A DNA stretch of 42,157 bases from Mycoemilia scoparia (GCA_027575805.1 JANBPU010000143.1:1-42157), one strand, 5' to 3'. Shown: positions 10,088 through 21,028, counted from the first letter of the stretch. Made by a program: numbers and translations. The notes: generated by a model not told the origin, from the letters alone.

Positions 10088-12283
10088 TTAGTATGAGCGG
10101 CCAAAGAGTGCATAGCATTCAGCATCTTTACCACACTGGACACACTTGGTCTCGCCGGCCTTGATTGGGGGATAAGCAGACTGGTCATAAGGAATGCAAA
10201 GACTCTTTGCACCCATGGAAGGAGCACGACTATCCTCAGGCTGCCCCAAAGTGGTTTCGTTAGCAGACCTGGTCTTGATCTCGTCCTCGCATGCCTCCCG
10301 GTTACACCAGGGGATAACACAGATGGCCTTGTTGTTCAGAGCAGGAACAAAGTCTTCCCATTTCTGGATAAGCTTGCGGTTGGCAGCAAATTCAGCAGTA
10401 GCCTTGGCAAGCATATCGTTGTGGATAGTGTCAAGGAGACTGCTGACTTGTTGAGCAAGCTCGCTGACTGGGATGAATGACTTGGTGAGTTTGTCACGAC
10501 GTACAGCGACAGTAGATTTCTTCTCCAAGTCCTTGGGGCCGATCTCAAGACGGATGGGGACACCACGGACTTCCCAGTGGTTGAACTTGAAGCCTGGAGA
10601 GTAGTTTTCACGGTCATCAACCTCAGCACGAATCCCAGCATCAATAAGAGCCTTGGCAGCATCGTGGCAAGCATCGTGGATAGCCTTCCTCTGCTCATCA
10701 GAGTGCTTGACAGTGATGCCGCAAGGAATGACGATAACCTGGATCTCAGAAACACGAGGAGGCATAACCAAACCCTTGTTGTCACCGTGAACCATAACCA
10801 TGACACCAATAGTACGGGTGGAAAGACCCCAGGATGTTTGCCAGGCGTAGAGCTTCTTGGCAGTAACATCGGGATCCTCGACAGCAATGTCAAACATCTT
10901 TGAGAAGTTCTGGCCAAGGTTGTGGGATGTAGCAGCCTGGATACCACGACCGGTGGCTGGGATATACCCTTCGATAGAAGTAGTGTAGTGAGCGCCGGCA
11001 AACTTTTCCTTTTCGGACTTGCGGCCCTCAACAACAGGGACGGCAAGAAGTTCCTCATAGACACGGCGGTACAAAGTCAAAATGGCACGAGCCTCTTCGT
11101 CGGCTTCTCTTTCATGCAAATACGCACAGTGACCTTCCTGCCACAAGAACTCACGAGTGCGCAAGAAAGGCTGGGGATTCTTGAATTCCCAGCGGACAAC
11201 ATTGCACCACTGGTTCAAACGAAGTGGCAGGTCTCTGTGGGAGCGAATCCACTTGGCATAGTAAGGGTACATCACGGTCTCAGAAGTTGGGCGCAAAGCA
11301 ATTGGCTCTTCAAGATCGGAGGATCCGGCCTTGGTTACCCACGCAACTTCGGGAGCAAAGCCCTCGATGTGGTCCTTTTCTCTCTCCAAAACACGGGACG
11401 ACACAAACATGGGGAATGAGCAGTTCTTGACCTTGAGCTTACGGATCTCCCCATCAAAGAATGTCTGGATGGAATCCCAAACGTGGAATGCCCATGGTCT
11501 GATGATATAGCACCCGGACACATCGTAGTACTCGAGCATATCGGAGCGGGTAAGTACTTGCTGATACCAGGAGGGAAAATCATCTTCCTTGAGTGCTTGG
11601 ATGCCATCAGTGTTGGTTGTTGTGGGCTCAGCAGCAGCAGCAGCAGCAGCGGGTTTGGCCTTTTGGGAGCTGGCCTTAGGGGCGGCGGGGGCAGCAGCGG
11701 GAGCAGAATTCTTGCTAGCCAATTCAGCGAAATCAACAACAACATATGACTTGAATCCATTAAGAGATTTGATATAGGCCAAAAGCTCAGATGACTTGAC
11801 AAAGATGGTTTGGCTAGAAACCAAAGGATGGAAAGCAATGTAGCTCTCGGAATCAGCAACAATCGTGGAATCAACAACAATGGTTACGTTGGAACGATCG
11901 GCTTCAGCAACCTGACTCAAAGAGAATGGAGAAACGCTGCCCTTTTCGGTAGCAAAGAATCCGGAAAGCAAGTCTGCATTGGCAAACCTTAACTCCTTGA
12001 GTTTGAGCTCTTTTGCAAGGCTTGTCATGTTGGTATCAGTCTCATCCTTGGCGATAACCATAACTGGAGAGGTTGGCTGGGATTTTGGAAGTTTGGGCTT
12101 CAGGACCAAGGTTTTGGTAAAGACTGGGGCACCGGTGACACCGTCTGGCAAAGATTTGCCATTCAATTCGGCCTTCCAATCTGCAACGTTTTCAACGGCA
12201 TTATGTTGGACTGGGGAAGTAACGCCAGCCGAGGTGATTTTGAGGGCAGCTAGCTGTTCAATAAGGGTGCTGGCAGTTGTCAT
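10088..12283 (-). CDS. Prolyl-tRNA synthetase, eukaryotic/archaeal type, cytosolic
   Basis: Charges tRNA-Pro with proline. Single exon, 731 residues from the ATG at 12283 (MTTASTLIEQLAALKIT); eight more upstream codons are open but start with TTG. Residues 1 to about 190 form an N-terminal domain resembling the degenerate YbaK/INS-like editing domain that yeast ProRS also carries. An Ala/Pro/Lys linker (about 195-230) joins it to the catalytic core. Class II features: FPSWYQQVLTRSDMLEYYDV, RPTSETVMYPYYAKWIRSH (from about residue 330), RTREFLWQEGHCAY. The anticodon-binding part includes QVIVIPCGI and a DDRENYSPGFKFNHWE block. The C-terminal domain has Cys pairs (PWCNREACEDE, CVQCGKDAEC) and ends in Tyr, as archaeal-type ProRS does. 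Long antisense frames over this gene are shadows caused by its codon bias. Confidence 0.95.
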   Translation of the reverse strand: MTTASTLIEQLAALKITSAGVTSPVQHNAVENVADWKAELNGKSLPDGVTGAPVFTKTLVLKPKLPKSQPTSPVMVIAKDETDTNMTSLAKELKLKELRFANADLLSGFFATEKGSVSPFSLSQVAEADRSNVTIVVDSTIVADSESYIAFHPLVSSQTIFVKSSELLAYIKSLNGFKSYVVVDFAELASKNSAPAAAPAAPKASSQKAKPAAAAAAAEPTTTNTDGIQALKEDDFPSWYQQVLTRSDMLEYYDVSGCYIIRPWAFHVWDSIQTFFDGEIRKLKVKNCSFPMFVSSRVLEREKDHIEGFAPEVAWVTKAGSSDLEEPIALRPTSETVMYPYYAKWIRSHRDLPLRLNQWCNVVRWEFKNPQPFLRTREFLWQEGHCAYLHEREADEEARAILTLYRRVYEELLAVPVVEGRKSEKEKFAGAHYTTSIEGYIPATGRGIQAATSHNLGQNFSKMFDIAVEDPDVTAKKLYAWQTSWGLSTRTIGVMVMVHGDNKGLVMPPRVSEIQVIVIPCGITVKHSDEQRKAIHDACHDAAKALIDAGIRAEVDDRENYSPGFKFNHWEVRGVPIRLEIGPKDLEKKSTVAVRRDKLTKSFIPVSELAQQVSSLLDTIHNDMLAKATAEFAANRKLIQKWEDFVPALNNKAICVIPWCNREACEDEIKTRSANETTLGQPEDSRAPSMGAKSLCIPYDQSAYPPIKAGETKCVQCGKDAECYALFGRSY

Positions 12284-13570
12284 ACTGTGTGAAAGATGGT
12301 TCAGCAAGGTATGAGAATTTTTATGATCTAAGAATGCGTACTCGGGTTATATCTGGGATAGCAGGCTTAGAAAATCGATTTCGATTTAGTAGGATACTTT
12401 TTTACAAGGAATAATAACAGGTGTTGTTGGAGCAGAAACAAAGGGCGCTTTGCGTTGTATTTGTTGATAATGGAGTGAAGAGAGGGAGAGGAGGACTAAG
12501 AGAGAGAGAACAACAAGTGGTTTTGCAAAATCACTTTAGTAAACGTCTCTTTCAAGTGGCGCAAAAACAAAATGCTGCAGCTACAAGGCAAATGTAGTAT
12601 TTAGGGGCCTTTCTCTCACTCTAAGGATCAGAAGGAATGACAGAGTAAATCAGGAAAAATGAAGGGACTCACTGATGATTAGCTCTGTCAAAAATTTACT
12701 CGCACCAAAATGTTATGGGCTTGTGCACATCCTCAGCCGCAATTACTAAATCATGCTGTTCTGTTGTTGTTGTTGTTGCTATGCTTTTCTAAGAAATAAG
12801 CCTGCCACCACCATCTGCCCCCTTAAAACCAAACATTATGTCTTTTCGAAACATCTCATCTCTTTATAGAAGCTTTGCACTTCACCCATCTCCTGTACAT
12901 AGACACAGGCACATGTGATCTGGCTGCCTCTAACTGCAAAGATCAACGCTGTAGTCACTAAAGACCACTCACTTTCCACTTGCAGCCCTGTTATTTTTAT
13001 CTCATTTTATTGCAGTGTTAGTGGTTAATACACTTTACGCACTTGCCTCTACTAAACAAGTAATTTCGGCTTTGGTGTATGTATGATGTCGGCCAATTTT
13101 CTTTTAAAGTCCAACATAAATGTTTTGACGAACTCTTAGTGATTCATTTATCCTACCTCGGCTGGATATTGTTTTATCAAGCACACTACCACCGCCACTA
13201 TCTTGAAATCGCTCTAAGAAATACACCAAGAGCATGCAGATGAGTCTGCTGCTTTTGTATTAGCTTGATCCAAATCCCAAAAATATACCTTCTAAATCAT
13301 TGACACCACACTTGGGATCTCTGAAATAACTGCTTATCCAAATTCTGATGCTGATGTAACCCTACATTTACCTTTCTTGATATTAGAGTGTCTTTTACTA
13401 GAGTGATTTCATTTCGGCTTTCATCCTAATATTGCCATTTGAATTACACTGCTTTACTTCAAAATTAAAACATATTTAGTTAGATGCAAAAAACGAAAGA
13501 CGTGTTTTGAAAAGGAGACAAATAAGCTATGAACTTGAAAACACATATATGTAGCTAAAAGAATGTTGGT
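12284..13570. other. Intergenic region, ProRS promoter / MAPR gene 3' side
   Basis: About 1.29 kb upstream of ProRS and downstream of the MAPR-like gene. It contains GA-rich stretches (12474-12510) and a gttgttgtt run near 12762. No reading frame or RNA gene could be supported. Confidence 0.5.
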
Positions 13571-14395
13571 TTACTCGTCTTTAGCTTGGGCTTTGCCCTT
13601 ATTTTCTTGAACATTTTCTTCGCCATTATCCTCAACATCTTTGATATCGCTCTGAGATTCTTCTTTAGCATCATCATCACCATCATTTTTCTTCTCAGTA
13701 GTAGTACTAGTAGCAGCAGCAGCATCAGAAGAAGTTCCAGCAACAACAGCACTCTCATCGATCAGTTTACCAACCACGGGATACTTTCCCTCAAAGAACG
13801 TCATCCAACTCTCCAATGTGTCGATCTCGCTTACAGACAAGTCGTCAAGCTTGTCAATAGGTGCATTGATATCAGTCAAAAGAGACTTGTCAAGCTCACC
13901 CTTTGCCAGGCCTCGGGATGCGTCTCGACCAGAGAAAATGCCATATGGTCCATCTAATAAATTCCAACAATTAGCACACACACACACACACACATTATTA
14001 GTATATATCACCAACTACTACATTGAAAAATATGTATATCAACAAGAATACCAAAGGTACTTGCCTGGTCCATAGAATTTTGCGCCACTAGTCACGTCGT
14101 ATACGGTTCCGCTGACGGCAATGTAAATGGGTGTAGGATTTTCGGTTTCAGGATCGTTTTTGCCATTGAATTTTATCAATTCCTTCGGAGTGAAGTCCCT
14201 CAGGATCACGGTATCGGATTCTTCGAGCTTAATATCAGCATCCTGGCTATCTGGTTCAGTCTTGTTATTGCTGCCTGAGGAAGATGGTGGCGAAGAAAGT
14301 ATCTTGTAACTAAAGTACGTAACTGCAGTAAGCAGTGCGACTTTGATGGGGCTGGAGATGATATGTTCGATTGTTCCGTAAATATACCCTGACAT
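13571..14395 (-). CDS. DAP1: Membrane-associated progesterone receptor-like cytochrome b5 protein (Dap1/PGRMC type), two exons with a GC-AG intron
   Basis: Heme-binding MAPR protein; family members (yeast Dap1, animal PGRMC1) support cytochrome P450 enzymes in sterol synthesis at the ER. Exon 1 is 14395-14065 and exon 2 is 13953-13571, giving 237 residues. The N-terminus ([15 protein letters not shown]) leads into one transmembrane helix at about residues 15-34, then the cytochrome b5-like domain: [30 protein letters not shown], and across the junction [19 protein letters not shown]. Only a donor at G|GCAAGT with an acceptor at ttattag keeps phase and restores this motif. The C-terminus is acidic and low-complexity and ends AKDE, which is not a canonical ER-retrieval signal. 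Orthology to DAP1 is inferred. Confidence 0.88.
13954..14064 (-). other. GC-AG intron with a CA/TG microsatellite
   Basis: 111-nt intron of the MAPR-like gene. The 5' end reads GCAAGT instead of GTAAGT on the coding strand and the 3' end is ttattag. A (CA)n run on the plus strand lies at about 13974-13993. The alternative GTACCT five bases downstream would break the reading frame. Confidence 0.8.
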
Positions 14396-14856
14396 GGTAT
14401 CTATATTATATATAATTCTGTTTGTTGAGTTAAAGTGGTGGTTGTATAGGCGAGGTTGTAGAATTGTGGCTAATAATGCTCTAAACGCTAGTGAAAGCAT
14501 CAACTACTATATCTTTGACAAATTAGCTTGCATTTGGATCTCTCCTATACTATGGGACACATATGCTGCTGTAATTTGGTACAAAAAAACAATAAGGAAT
14601 AGTGTATGCGACATACAGCTACCTCAATAGAAGCAATAAAAAGCTACAATAACCTATACGCAGAAAGATGCTTGTTATAGCAAAGCAACTAAACTAGGAT
14701 CATACAAATCAATGTGTGTTTCAAAGACCATACAAACTCGCTCAACATACAAAGTACCATTTTTATCCAAATATAATGTGCGAAAGAGTATGGCTTGTAG
14801 CCAAAGCTATTATTTACATACAAAATAAATTTTGTGGTCATCACTCTAGAAAAGAA
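14396..14856. promoter_or_regulatory. Promoter region of the MAPR-like gene / 3' side of the CAP gene
   Basis: 461 bp between two minus-strand genes. It should hold the 3' UTR of the CAP gene and the promoter of the MAPR-like gene. No clear motif. Confidence 0.4.
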
Positions 14857-15360
14857 TTAGCAAACAGGGATGTAAGCATTTTCGGAAACAACGCTGACAG
14901 CAGCAAAGTCGTTAACAAAGTATTTGTCGGTATGGCCAGCACCGAAGATGTTGCTGTTCTTGGAGACGATGTTGGCGTAATGACCGGAAGACTTCATCCA
15001 GGCATCGAAGGCACTGTTGACATTGGTCATGCCACCAGCGACGTTTTCGGAACAACCAGTCCACTTGATACCAGCCTTGGCAAGACGGGTGCCAAGAGAA
15101 CCTTCAGGGTCGCTGTGGGTCATGGTCTTGGTGCTGTACATGTAGTCGGCGTGCTTCTGAGCAATCTTGTTAAGAGTGTCGTCGATGGCAAGCTTGGGCA
15201 GACCGACACGGGTACGTTCCTTGTTGATGAGGCAGACCATTTGATCTACCCAGCTACCGGCACGACGGTGAAGGGTGACGGTGGAGGCAGAGTTGGTGGG
15301 TGCGGAGAGAACGCCGATCACCAAGACGAGCAAAGCAACAAAGAGGGTCTTGAAGAGCAT
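14857..15360 (-). CDS. Secreted CAP-domain (SCP/PR-1-like) protein
   Basis: 167 residues from the ATG at 15360. MLFKTLFVALLVLVIGVLSA is a clear signal peptide, cleaved near residue 20. The mature protein is a single CAP domain: WVDQMVCLINKERTRVGLP, the HADYMYSTKTMTHSDP segment, GCSENVAGG (CAP Glu), AFDAWMKSSGHYANIVSKN (second CAP His). Fungal CAP proteins such as the Pry family bind sterols and fatty acids and are secreted; whether this one does cannot be told from sequence. The frame stays open upstream to 15660 but reads through promoter-like sequence. A TATA-like element lies about 135 bp upstream of the ATG. Confidence 0.92.
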   Translation of the reverse strand: MLFKTLFVALLVLVIGVLSAPTNSASTVTLHRRAGSWVDQMVCLINKERTRVGLPKLAIDDTLNKIAQKHADYMYSTKTMTHSDPEGSLGTRLAKAGIKWTGCSENVAGGMTNVNSAFDAWMKSSGHYANIVSKNSNIFGAGHTDKYFVNDFAAVSVVSENAYIPVC

Positions 15361-15495
15361 TTTTAACCAGAAAAATGCTGTTGATGAATTAAATAAATGA
15401 ATGGCGTATCCGTCAAGGATCAATGATGGCGGTGTAAAGGGAAGGAGTTTGGCTGTTTCTAATGTATTACTTTGGGAATGGAGACAACCCTGGGG

Positions 15496-15503
15496 TTTAA
15501 ATA
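15496..15503 (-). promoter_or_regulatory. TATA-like element of the CAP gene
   Basis: Reads GGTATTTAAAC on the minus strand, about 136-143 bp upstream of the CAP-protein ATG. The distance is similar to that of the small zinc-finger gene. Confidence 0.4.
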
Positions 15504-17050
15504 CCTTTTTCCTGTGCTTGTTTCCCGCCCTTCTTCTACATATATATCCCTCACGTCTTCCAGTGGCACTCCCGCTACCGCCACTAATAGTAGAAGCTTT
15601 TTCCAGAAGAAGTTTTCTTGAGATTAAAGCTATCGACAAAAACCAATAGATGCCACCCAAAGCTCAGTGTACAAACATTTGCTTCTACAAATGCCTTATA
15701 GTCGTGATCGCCAATAAAGAACCCAAGCATGTACATACACGGGTTTTCTACACCCTTAATAGTGCCAGAAACCCATCCTAGCACAGTCGAATGTGTGCTA
15801 AGGTTCTCTTCCCCTGTCTATCAAAACGGACAAAGCAGGTTTTATCTTGTTTCTAAGCATTGAACTAAACCTTGTGGCCAGCACCGTTAATCAGGCTGGG
15901 CAACTGTGGTTACCAGCAATGGTAAAAATTATTAGAAGCCACAGCAACAACAGTAGCAGCAGCAACATTAACAAGGGGTAGGAGAGTGCCAGTGTGTTCA
16001 AAAAGCCCAACACAACCAGATTTGGCATAGTCCATAAAACAAAATGGGCCATAGCCATTGAAAGCTCCCCCGCATATCAATAGTCAATTGGTCTTTTATC
16101 AATCGAAAATATCGATTGGTCTTCACAAAGACTGTTGGTTTCTTCGGTATCTATGACTGACAAGTGCGTTGATCGTCTCAGTGTTTGTCTAAACCAGCAA
16201 CAACAGTACCCTCTCACTTGTTTATTTGTTTCCCCTCTTGCCCTGTATGCCTATCTAGCTCTGACTCACAGCAACTACCCAAAAAAGCAAAAAAATGATA
16301 AAACAAGACTGTCTGCTGATTTTTACTAAGATCCACACGAAATTGCCACAGACATGTACAAGCATATGAGGCTAAAATGCCATGGCTCAGAAACTATAAT
16401 GAGAAGATTTAAGCCCAGAAAAGGACCTCAAGCGGCTAATTGCATGGGCAAAAGCTTTGCCGATATAGCTGAATGACACATAGACATGTACATTCATTAC
16501 ACCACAGAGTTCAAATGGCTTAGATGGCTGAAAAACACATTAAACACATTCATTCTAGCGACCTACCCTGAGTTAAATCACGCTCACTGTGTTAAGCCGT
16601 TGTTACTGTACACATACGCACACTCTCTATAGCCAGCTTTAATCGCCACTCATTTACTTTTTAAATACATACACAAATCCCTCCAATACAAACGATAATT
16701 CGGCATTGCGCTGCTTTGTTCCTATCGATGTAGCACACAATTTGGTGCCGTAGCGACAATACTGTTGATTGATTGTAAAAACCCTTGAATATCGTATTTG
16801 GCTCTACTTTTGGTAGATTGGCTTTCCTTGTATAGGATTTACCGAGCCATGAAACATGCCAAGGCCCTGCATATATTTTTCAGTGTGATTGATCACAGTG
16901 CTTGAAATTCCAGCCACAACACCAGTTTTATCAGGCACTGCTCTCACAAGTTTCAACAGTAGCAATTTATGTACATCTCCCTTTATGCTGGGGAAATGCC
17001 GTTTTGGGGGAGAGACAAGCCAAGACTGTAGTAATGGCCGAGAAAAGGAA

Positions 17051-17051
<1 letters not shown>

Positions 17052-17086
<35 letters not shown>
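17052..17086. repeat. (ATT)n microsatellite
   Basis: About 11 tandem ATT/TTA units directly visible. Confidence 0.9.
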
Positions 17087-17089
<3 letters not shown>

Positions 17090-17542
17090 TCTTTTGTCAT
17101 AGAAAGTAAACCACGATCAAGATTTATCAATTCACAATTCGGTTCAGGGTTATTGGCATTTAAAGGCGGGCTTTATTCCTGCTTGAGAACTACTCAATCC
17201 TATTATTTGGGATATTTGCTACAGCAGTAGCAGCATGTTAACGATCGGGATATCATTGTATTTCTTGTTTGGATTTCATCAATACATTACTTAAAAAAAG
17301 TTGCTTTGGATGAATATTATTTCGAGGGTGCAGCAAGGTTGTTAGTATCCTAGCAATTTCAGCCAGGTATTATATCATGTCATATCGCTAATCATGTTTA
17401 GAGGTTGTTTTCTTTGTGTAAATAAAAGGAATTGTAACCATGCGTTCTCTTTAAAAATTAGCTATATACCAAAACTTGTTCTACACATAGAAACAGCCCA
17501 AAAATATTTACATCCACCCAGATGATGTAGATAGACCATTAA

Positions 17543-19198
17543 TTATGAAACAGAGTAAAGCAGGGCTGCAAGATTGCAGGTACCGTTCTTGCCATCTGGG
17601 TTAGCAGTAAAGTATGGAGAAACATAACCAGCATCGGTCAGATCCTTGACAAATTCGATATACTTCTCGTGGGCTGCTTTAAGGTGGCTATAGTCCATCT
17701 TCATGTACTTGGCACGGGCGGGGTCGATTGGGCAAGGAACCGCGATGGAGGCATACTTCTGTAGATCGTCGTCAGACTCAATGGGCTTGTAGCCAGGAAG
17801 AGGAGAAAATACCTTTCTCATCCACTTGACGCTGAGCTTTCCACCAAAGTATTTTTCCTTTAGTTCTTGTGGAAGGTGGCGGATAGGGTGAGTCTTCATT
17901 GGACTGATGCTTTTAGCGAGGTTTGAAACAAGCCCCTTGGCCTTGCACTTGGGTTTGGCGGTGGAGTTAGTTACTTGTGCAGTGGAGTTGGCAAGTAGTG
18001 TAGAGTTGGCAATTTTGGCCACAAGGTCGTTAAGTGGCTGCTGTTGTCCTGAAGAACCAGGTGCATCTGGCTGGCTACGCTTTAAGATTTTGCTAACAAA
18101 GCGCTTGATATTAGCAAGGGTGCCGTCAGGTGCCATGAACCAGCTGGCGGGCTGCTTGCCGTTGTTGTCGTTAGTGGGAGTTCCCTGAGGAGAGGATTTA
18201 GATGCAGATACAGGGTCAGCATCAGGAGTGGTTGTGTTGCCACCGCTTGGACTGGTCGAGTTGGCTTGGCTCTGTTGTTTATCGTCGTCGTCATCGTCGT
18301 CATCAAGATAGTCATCAACATTTGGTGGAGCACCAACATCAGAGTAGCTGTAACAAGCAATACCATGGTTAAGGTACATTACTGATGAAAGGGTCTCTTT
18401 ATAGCTTGTGATCAATGTGTCTGGGGTCAGCTGGTTGCCCTTGGAGTCTTTACCGTCATAGGTCTGAGCATTCTGAGGGCTTTGGGCCTGCCAGAGAGCC
18501 CACAGGCGGTCCATATTAGCGTGGTGAACCATAAAGATAAAGTCAAGTGGTGCAAAGTTATAAATCATGTCACCGCCAATGTCCATATGGGGACGGGCGT
18601 GCACGGTTCCTTGGAGATTGGTCGAAAAGTTTGCTAAGGTATCCGGGGTGGCAATCATTGCTGCAATAAACTCGGGCGCATACCAGCTGTTCATTCCAGA
18701 TGAATATTGGCGTTTAAGACAGGCAGTTTTTGGATAGTTGAAAGTCATACCCTTTTGGATGCCGTTAGAAACACACATGTCAGACCCAGCTCCATTGCCT
18801 CCAAGGTACTTGTCGGTCAGGACGGCGCTTCCTGCTGGATTTTGCGCATCACGGGCCTCATCCCAGTAGGGAAGCATAACGTTGGGCTTGTATTTCTGGA
18901 GTCTGCTCTCAAAGTCCAAAAGGAATCTGCGATGGAACCAGAAGAACATCGGGTTGCTGTGAACCAATGGGAATAGCTTGTCGTGCGTCTTTGCAAATTC
19001 ATCAAAAACTCCGTCTTTTTGTATCATTTGGATAGCATACGACAAGTCGCTCCATTCGGAGTCGGTCAAGTCTCGAATTTCCTTGCGAACACGACCAACC
19101 CCGCAGACATCATCGTCATCAGCAGCAGTGCTTATGAGCATTGTGCTGATTGCAGCGAAGCCAAAAAGGCATTTTGTGAGTGTTGATAGGACTTTCAT
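17543..19198 (-). CDS. Secreted tyrosinase (type-3 copper oxidase)
   Basis: 551 residues, ATG at 19198, single exon. A signal peptide covers residues 1 to about 26 (KCLFGFAAISTMLISTAADD). Tyrosinases hydroxylate monophenols and oxidise diphenols to quinones, feeding melanin. The CuA site is H72, H80 and H89 (KTHDKLFPLVHSNPMFFWFHRRF). The CuB site is H200 and H204 (GTVHARPHMDIGGDM) plus H225/H226 in FIFMVHHANMDRLWALW. MLPYWDEARDAQNP is the usual tyrosinase block between them. After the copper core there is a run of eight Asp (about residues 294-301), then a Ser/Thr/Pro/Gln-rich stretch with several N-glycosylation sequons (NST, NTT). The ~250-residue C-terminal part may be the lid/processing domain of fungal pro-tyrosinases. 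No melanin cluster partners are nearby. Confidence 0.93.
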   Translation of the reverse strand: MKVLSTLTKCLFGFAAISTMLISTAADDDDVCGVGRVRKEIRDLTDSEWSDLSYAIQMIQKDGVFDEFAKTHDKLFPLVHSNPMFFWFHRRFLLDFESRLQKYKPNVMLPYWDEARDAQNPAGSAVLTDKYLGGNGAGSDMCVSNGIQKGMTFNYPKTACLKRQYSSGMNSWYAPEFIAAMIATPDTLANFSTNLQGTVHARPHMDIGGDMIYNFAPLDFIFMVHHANMDRLWALWQAQSPQNAQTYDGKDSKGNQLTPDTLITSYKETLSSVMYLNHGIACYSYSDVGAPPNVDDYLDDDDDDDDKQQSQANSTSPSGGNTTTPDADPVSASKSSPQGTPTNDNNGKQPASWFMAPDGTLANIKRFVSKILKRSQPDAPGSSGQQQPLNDLVAKIANSTLLANSTAQVTNSTAKPKCKAKGLVSNLAKSISPMKTHPIRHLPQELKEKYFGGKLSVKWMRKVFSPLPGYKPIESDDDLQKYASIAVPCPIDPARAKYMKMDYSHLKAAHEKYIEFVKDLTDAGYVSPYFTANPDGKNGTCNLAALLYSVS

Positions 19199-20900
19199 TG
19201 TGTCTTATATATATTTATACAAATGTTGGTATATATCGAGTATATATATATGTGTGTGTGGTCGTTATAAATAAAGAAAGGGTTAGGAAATGTGTCGGGT
19301 AGAGGTGTTAGAGACAAGTCTCCTTGGAAAGGTGGGGTTAGGTAGGGGTTAGTAGAAAAGGAAAAGGTACGAAATAAACGGCGATAGAAGAAAAAGACAA
19401 TTCGGAGCTCTTCTATTAATACTAAGGAGCTCAGACTAGAATATATATCACACGCCAAGGGTCCTTTAGATGATACTACTCTATAGCGTCTGTCTATATG
19501 TATGTAATGTAGGACATTCTGCAAACCTTTGATGCTCCACCAATTTCCACTATGGCTGAGCATGTCAACATAAACAAAGACACCTCTCTCGCCTTTGTGT
19601 ATGTGCAAGTACAGATTATCTCGCTTGTTGAGATTGGCTCTCATGTGGATACTACTGCCGGCCCAACGGTGTCTCATTGGTCTCCTGCCAAAGAGCATGT
19701 ACAACCAAAAATGTTTAGACCCTCAGGATCCCTTACTGTCCTTCTGTGGTGTGACCTAATTCCTGGAGTCCCTATTGGGAATGAGTATGCAAGGATCCTC
19801 CTTTGTTCAACATCTGTGTTTAACTCTTTATGCAAGACTTTCCCCATCCTCATCCAAAGACCGTGATTTATTTCCCAGACTGCTGAAACTCTGCGGGGGT
19901 GCAGCATCAAAGTGCTTCCACTTTCCTTCTCATGCCGAGTGGTCCGATTGTGTTGCTGAAGGTGAATGACTAGTTTAAAAACCTGTTTTTCGGATATCAG
20001 AATGCCCTCAATGTTTTTAATACTGGGTCACAGTCTTCATACTGACATACCTCCCCAATAGTGGTTTTCGAAAACACGGAAATCTGGCTTTTACTAGCTT
20101 GGAAACCTCTTTACAACTCGTCACTGTATTTCAGTTATACTGATTGTTAAGGATGGGCATCAAAAGCTGGACTATAATTTATGATATAGCAATGAGAAAC
20201 GTTTAGAGATGTGTGTATGATCATTGGGGATAATGTCTAAACCTCAAAGGTACCCATCCAATTTATCAGTATCATATCTAATCAAATGTGGCTCTAATAG
20301 CTAAACCAAAAAAAGAATATAGAGCCCCGTTTTGCATATTCAGTTTTCATGTTTTGTGGAATGTCTTGAAAACAAACGAAATGAAGACAAAAATGCGGAT
20401 TTGATGTCTCGGTGTGTCTTTGGTTTGTATGTTGCTGGTAACTTGGTTATGTATCGTTTTGTGGCACCTTTGTTTGCTTTATGTATTTGAAGGACCGTCT
20501 TTAAATCCCGAATTTGGGCTTTCGGGTACTTTACCCAAAACAAAAATCGCTCTAAGAATCACAAAGACCAAACAATGGTGGCCAAGATTTCCTGTTTACA
20601 TGTGCAAGAAAATGCCAAGCTTAGAGTATCAGAATAGCACCCTTGTGAAGATGAGATTGGTGCTTGTATATCTTCCAGCTGTGCCTCTCACTTTGGTTAT
20701 ACGTCTAAATTTTATTGGGAAGCTTGTCAAATCAAAAGTTAATATCAGAGAAAACAAAATAAGGAGAGCATAAAGTATATTACAACAAAAGGTTTTATTC
20801 GATGGTAATTTGGTTTACATAGGCCGACATATCCTTTAACATAATGAAAAGAGCTGTAAATTCTTATATAAATTTATATCTTATGTTTTTTAATTTTTCG
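19199..20900. other. Intergenic region upstream of the tyrosinase gene
   Basis: About 1.7 kb. The TATATATA-rich stretch immediately upstream of the tyrosinase ATG (19204-19255), with a GT run at 19249-19260, is probably promoter or 5' UTR. A 169-codon minus-strand frame (19195-19704) runs through this promoter and has no protein features. Two opposed frames at 20340-20773 are also unconvincing. I see no gene. Confidence 0.5.
20865..20872 (+). promoter_or_regulatory. Upstream TATA-like box of the 5S rRNA gene
   Basis: TATATAAA lies about 30 bp upstream of the 5S start. Some fungi (S. pombe) need such an upstream TATA element for Pol III genes. The function here is inferred from position. Confidence 0.5.
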
Positions 20901-21018
20901 AATTGCGACCATACAAACGAGAGAATGTCGGTTCCCGTCCGATCACCGTAACCAAGCTCGTTATGGCCGGGAGAGTACTACTGTGGGGGACCAAGTGGGA
21001 ACACCTGGTGTTGCAATT
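20901..21018 (+). rRNA. 5S ribosomal RNA gene
   Basis: 118 bp align from end to end with eukaryotic 5S rRNA: GACCATAC near the 5' end, the CGGTTCCCGTCCGATCACCG and TAACCAAGC segments, GGCCGGGAGAGTACTAC, and GGGGGACCAAGTGGGAACACC followed by TGGTGTTGCAATT. The 5' AATTGCGAC pairs with the 3' GTTGCAATT to form helix I with one wobble. The internal control region (AACCAAGC ... GTGGGGGACC) is in place. It is a single dispersed copy rather than part of a tandem rDNA array, as in many fungi. It is followed by a T6 terminator. Confidence 0.93.
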
Positions 21019-21020
21019 TG

Positions 21021-21026
21021 TTTTTT
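21021..21026 (+). terminator. Pol III terminator of the 5S gene
   Basis: TTTTTT begins three bases after the 5S 3' end, the expected RNA polymerase III stop signal. Confidence 0.8.
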
Positions 21027-21028
21027 AT

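Larger units (their letters stand above)
15361..17542. other. Long intergenic region between the CAP and tyrosinase genes
   Basis: About 2.2 kb. The right end is the 3' side of the tyrosinase gene and the left end is the CAP promoter. It holds an ATT trinucleotide repeat (17052-17086) and scattered CA-rich stretches. The short open frames (60-110 codons) here are low-complexity or lack protein features; I call no gene. Confidence 0.5.

Noticed and set aside
10336..12314. Long antisense or out-of-frame reading frames over prolyl-tRNA synthetase (up to 242 codons)
   Set aside because: They are shadows of the biased codons of the real gene and have no motifs of their own.
14857..19198. Secretion or melanin gene cluster (CAP protein plus tyrosinase)
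   Set aside because: Two secreted-protein genes on the same strand 2.2 kb apart, but no polyketide synthase, laccase or regulator nearby; adjacency alone is not evidence.
19195..19704. 169-codon minus-strand frame upstream of the tyrosinase gene
   Set aside because: It runs through the AT-rich tyrosinase promoter. The C-terminal part is TATATA-derived Ile/Tyr repeat and there is no protein signature.
20340..20773. Overlapping 67-codon (-) and 119-codon (+) frames
   Set aside because: They overlap on opposite strands with no recognised domain, no clear promoter and no repeat support.
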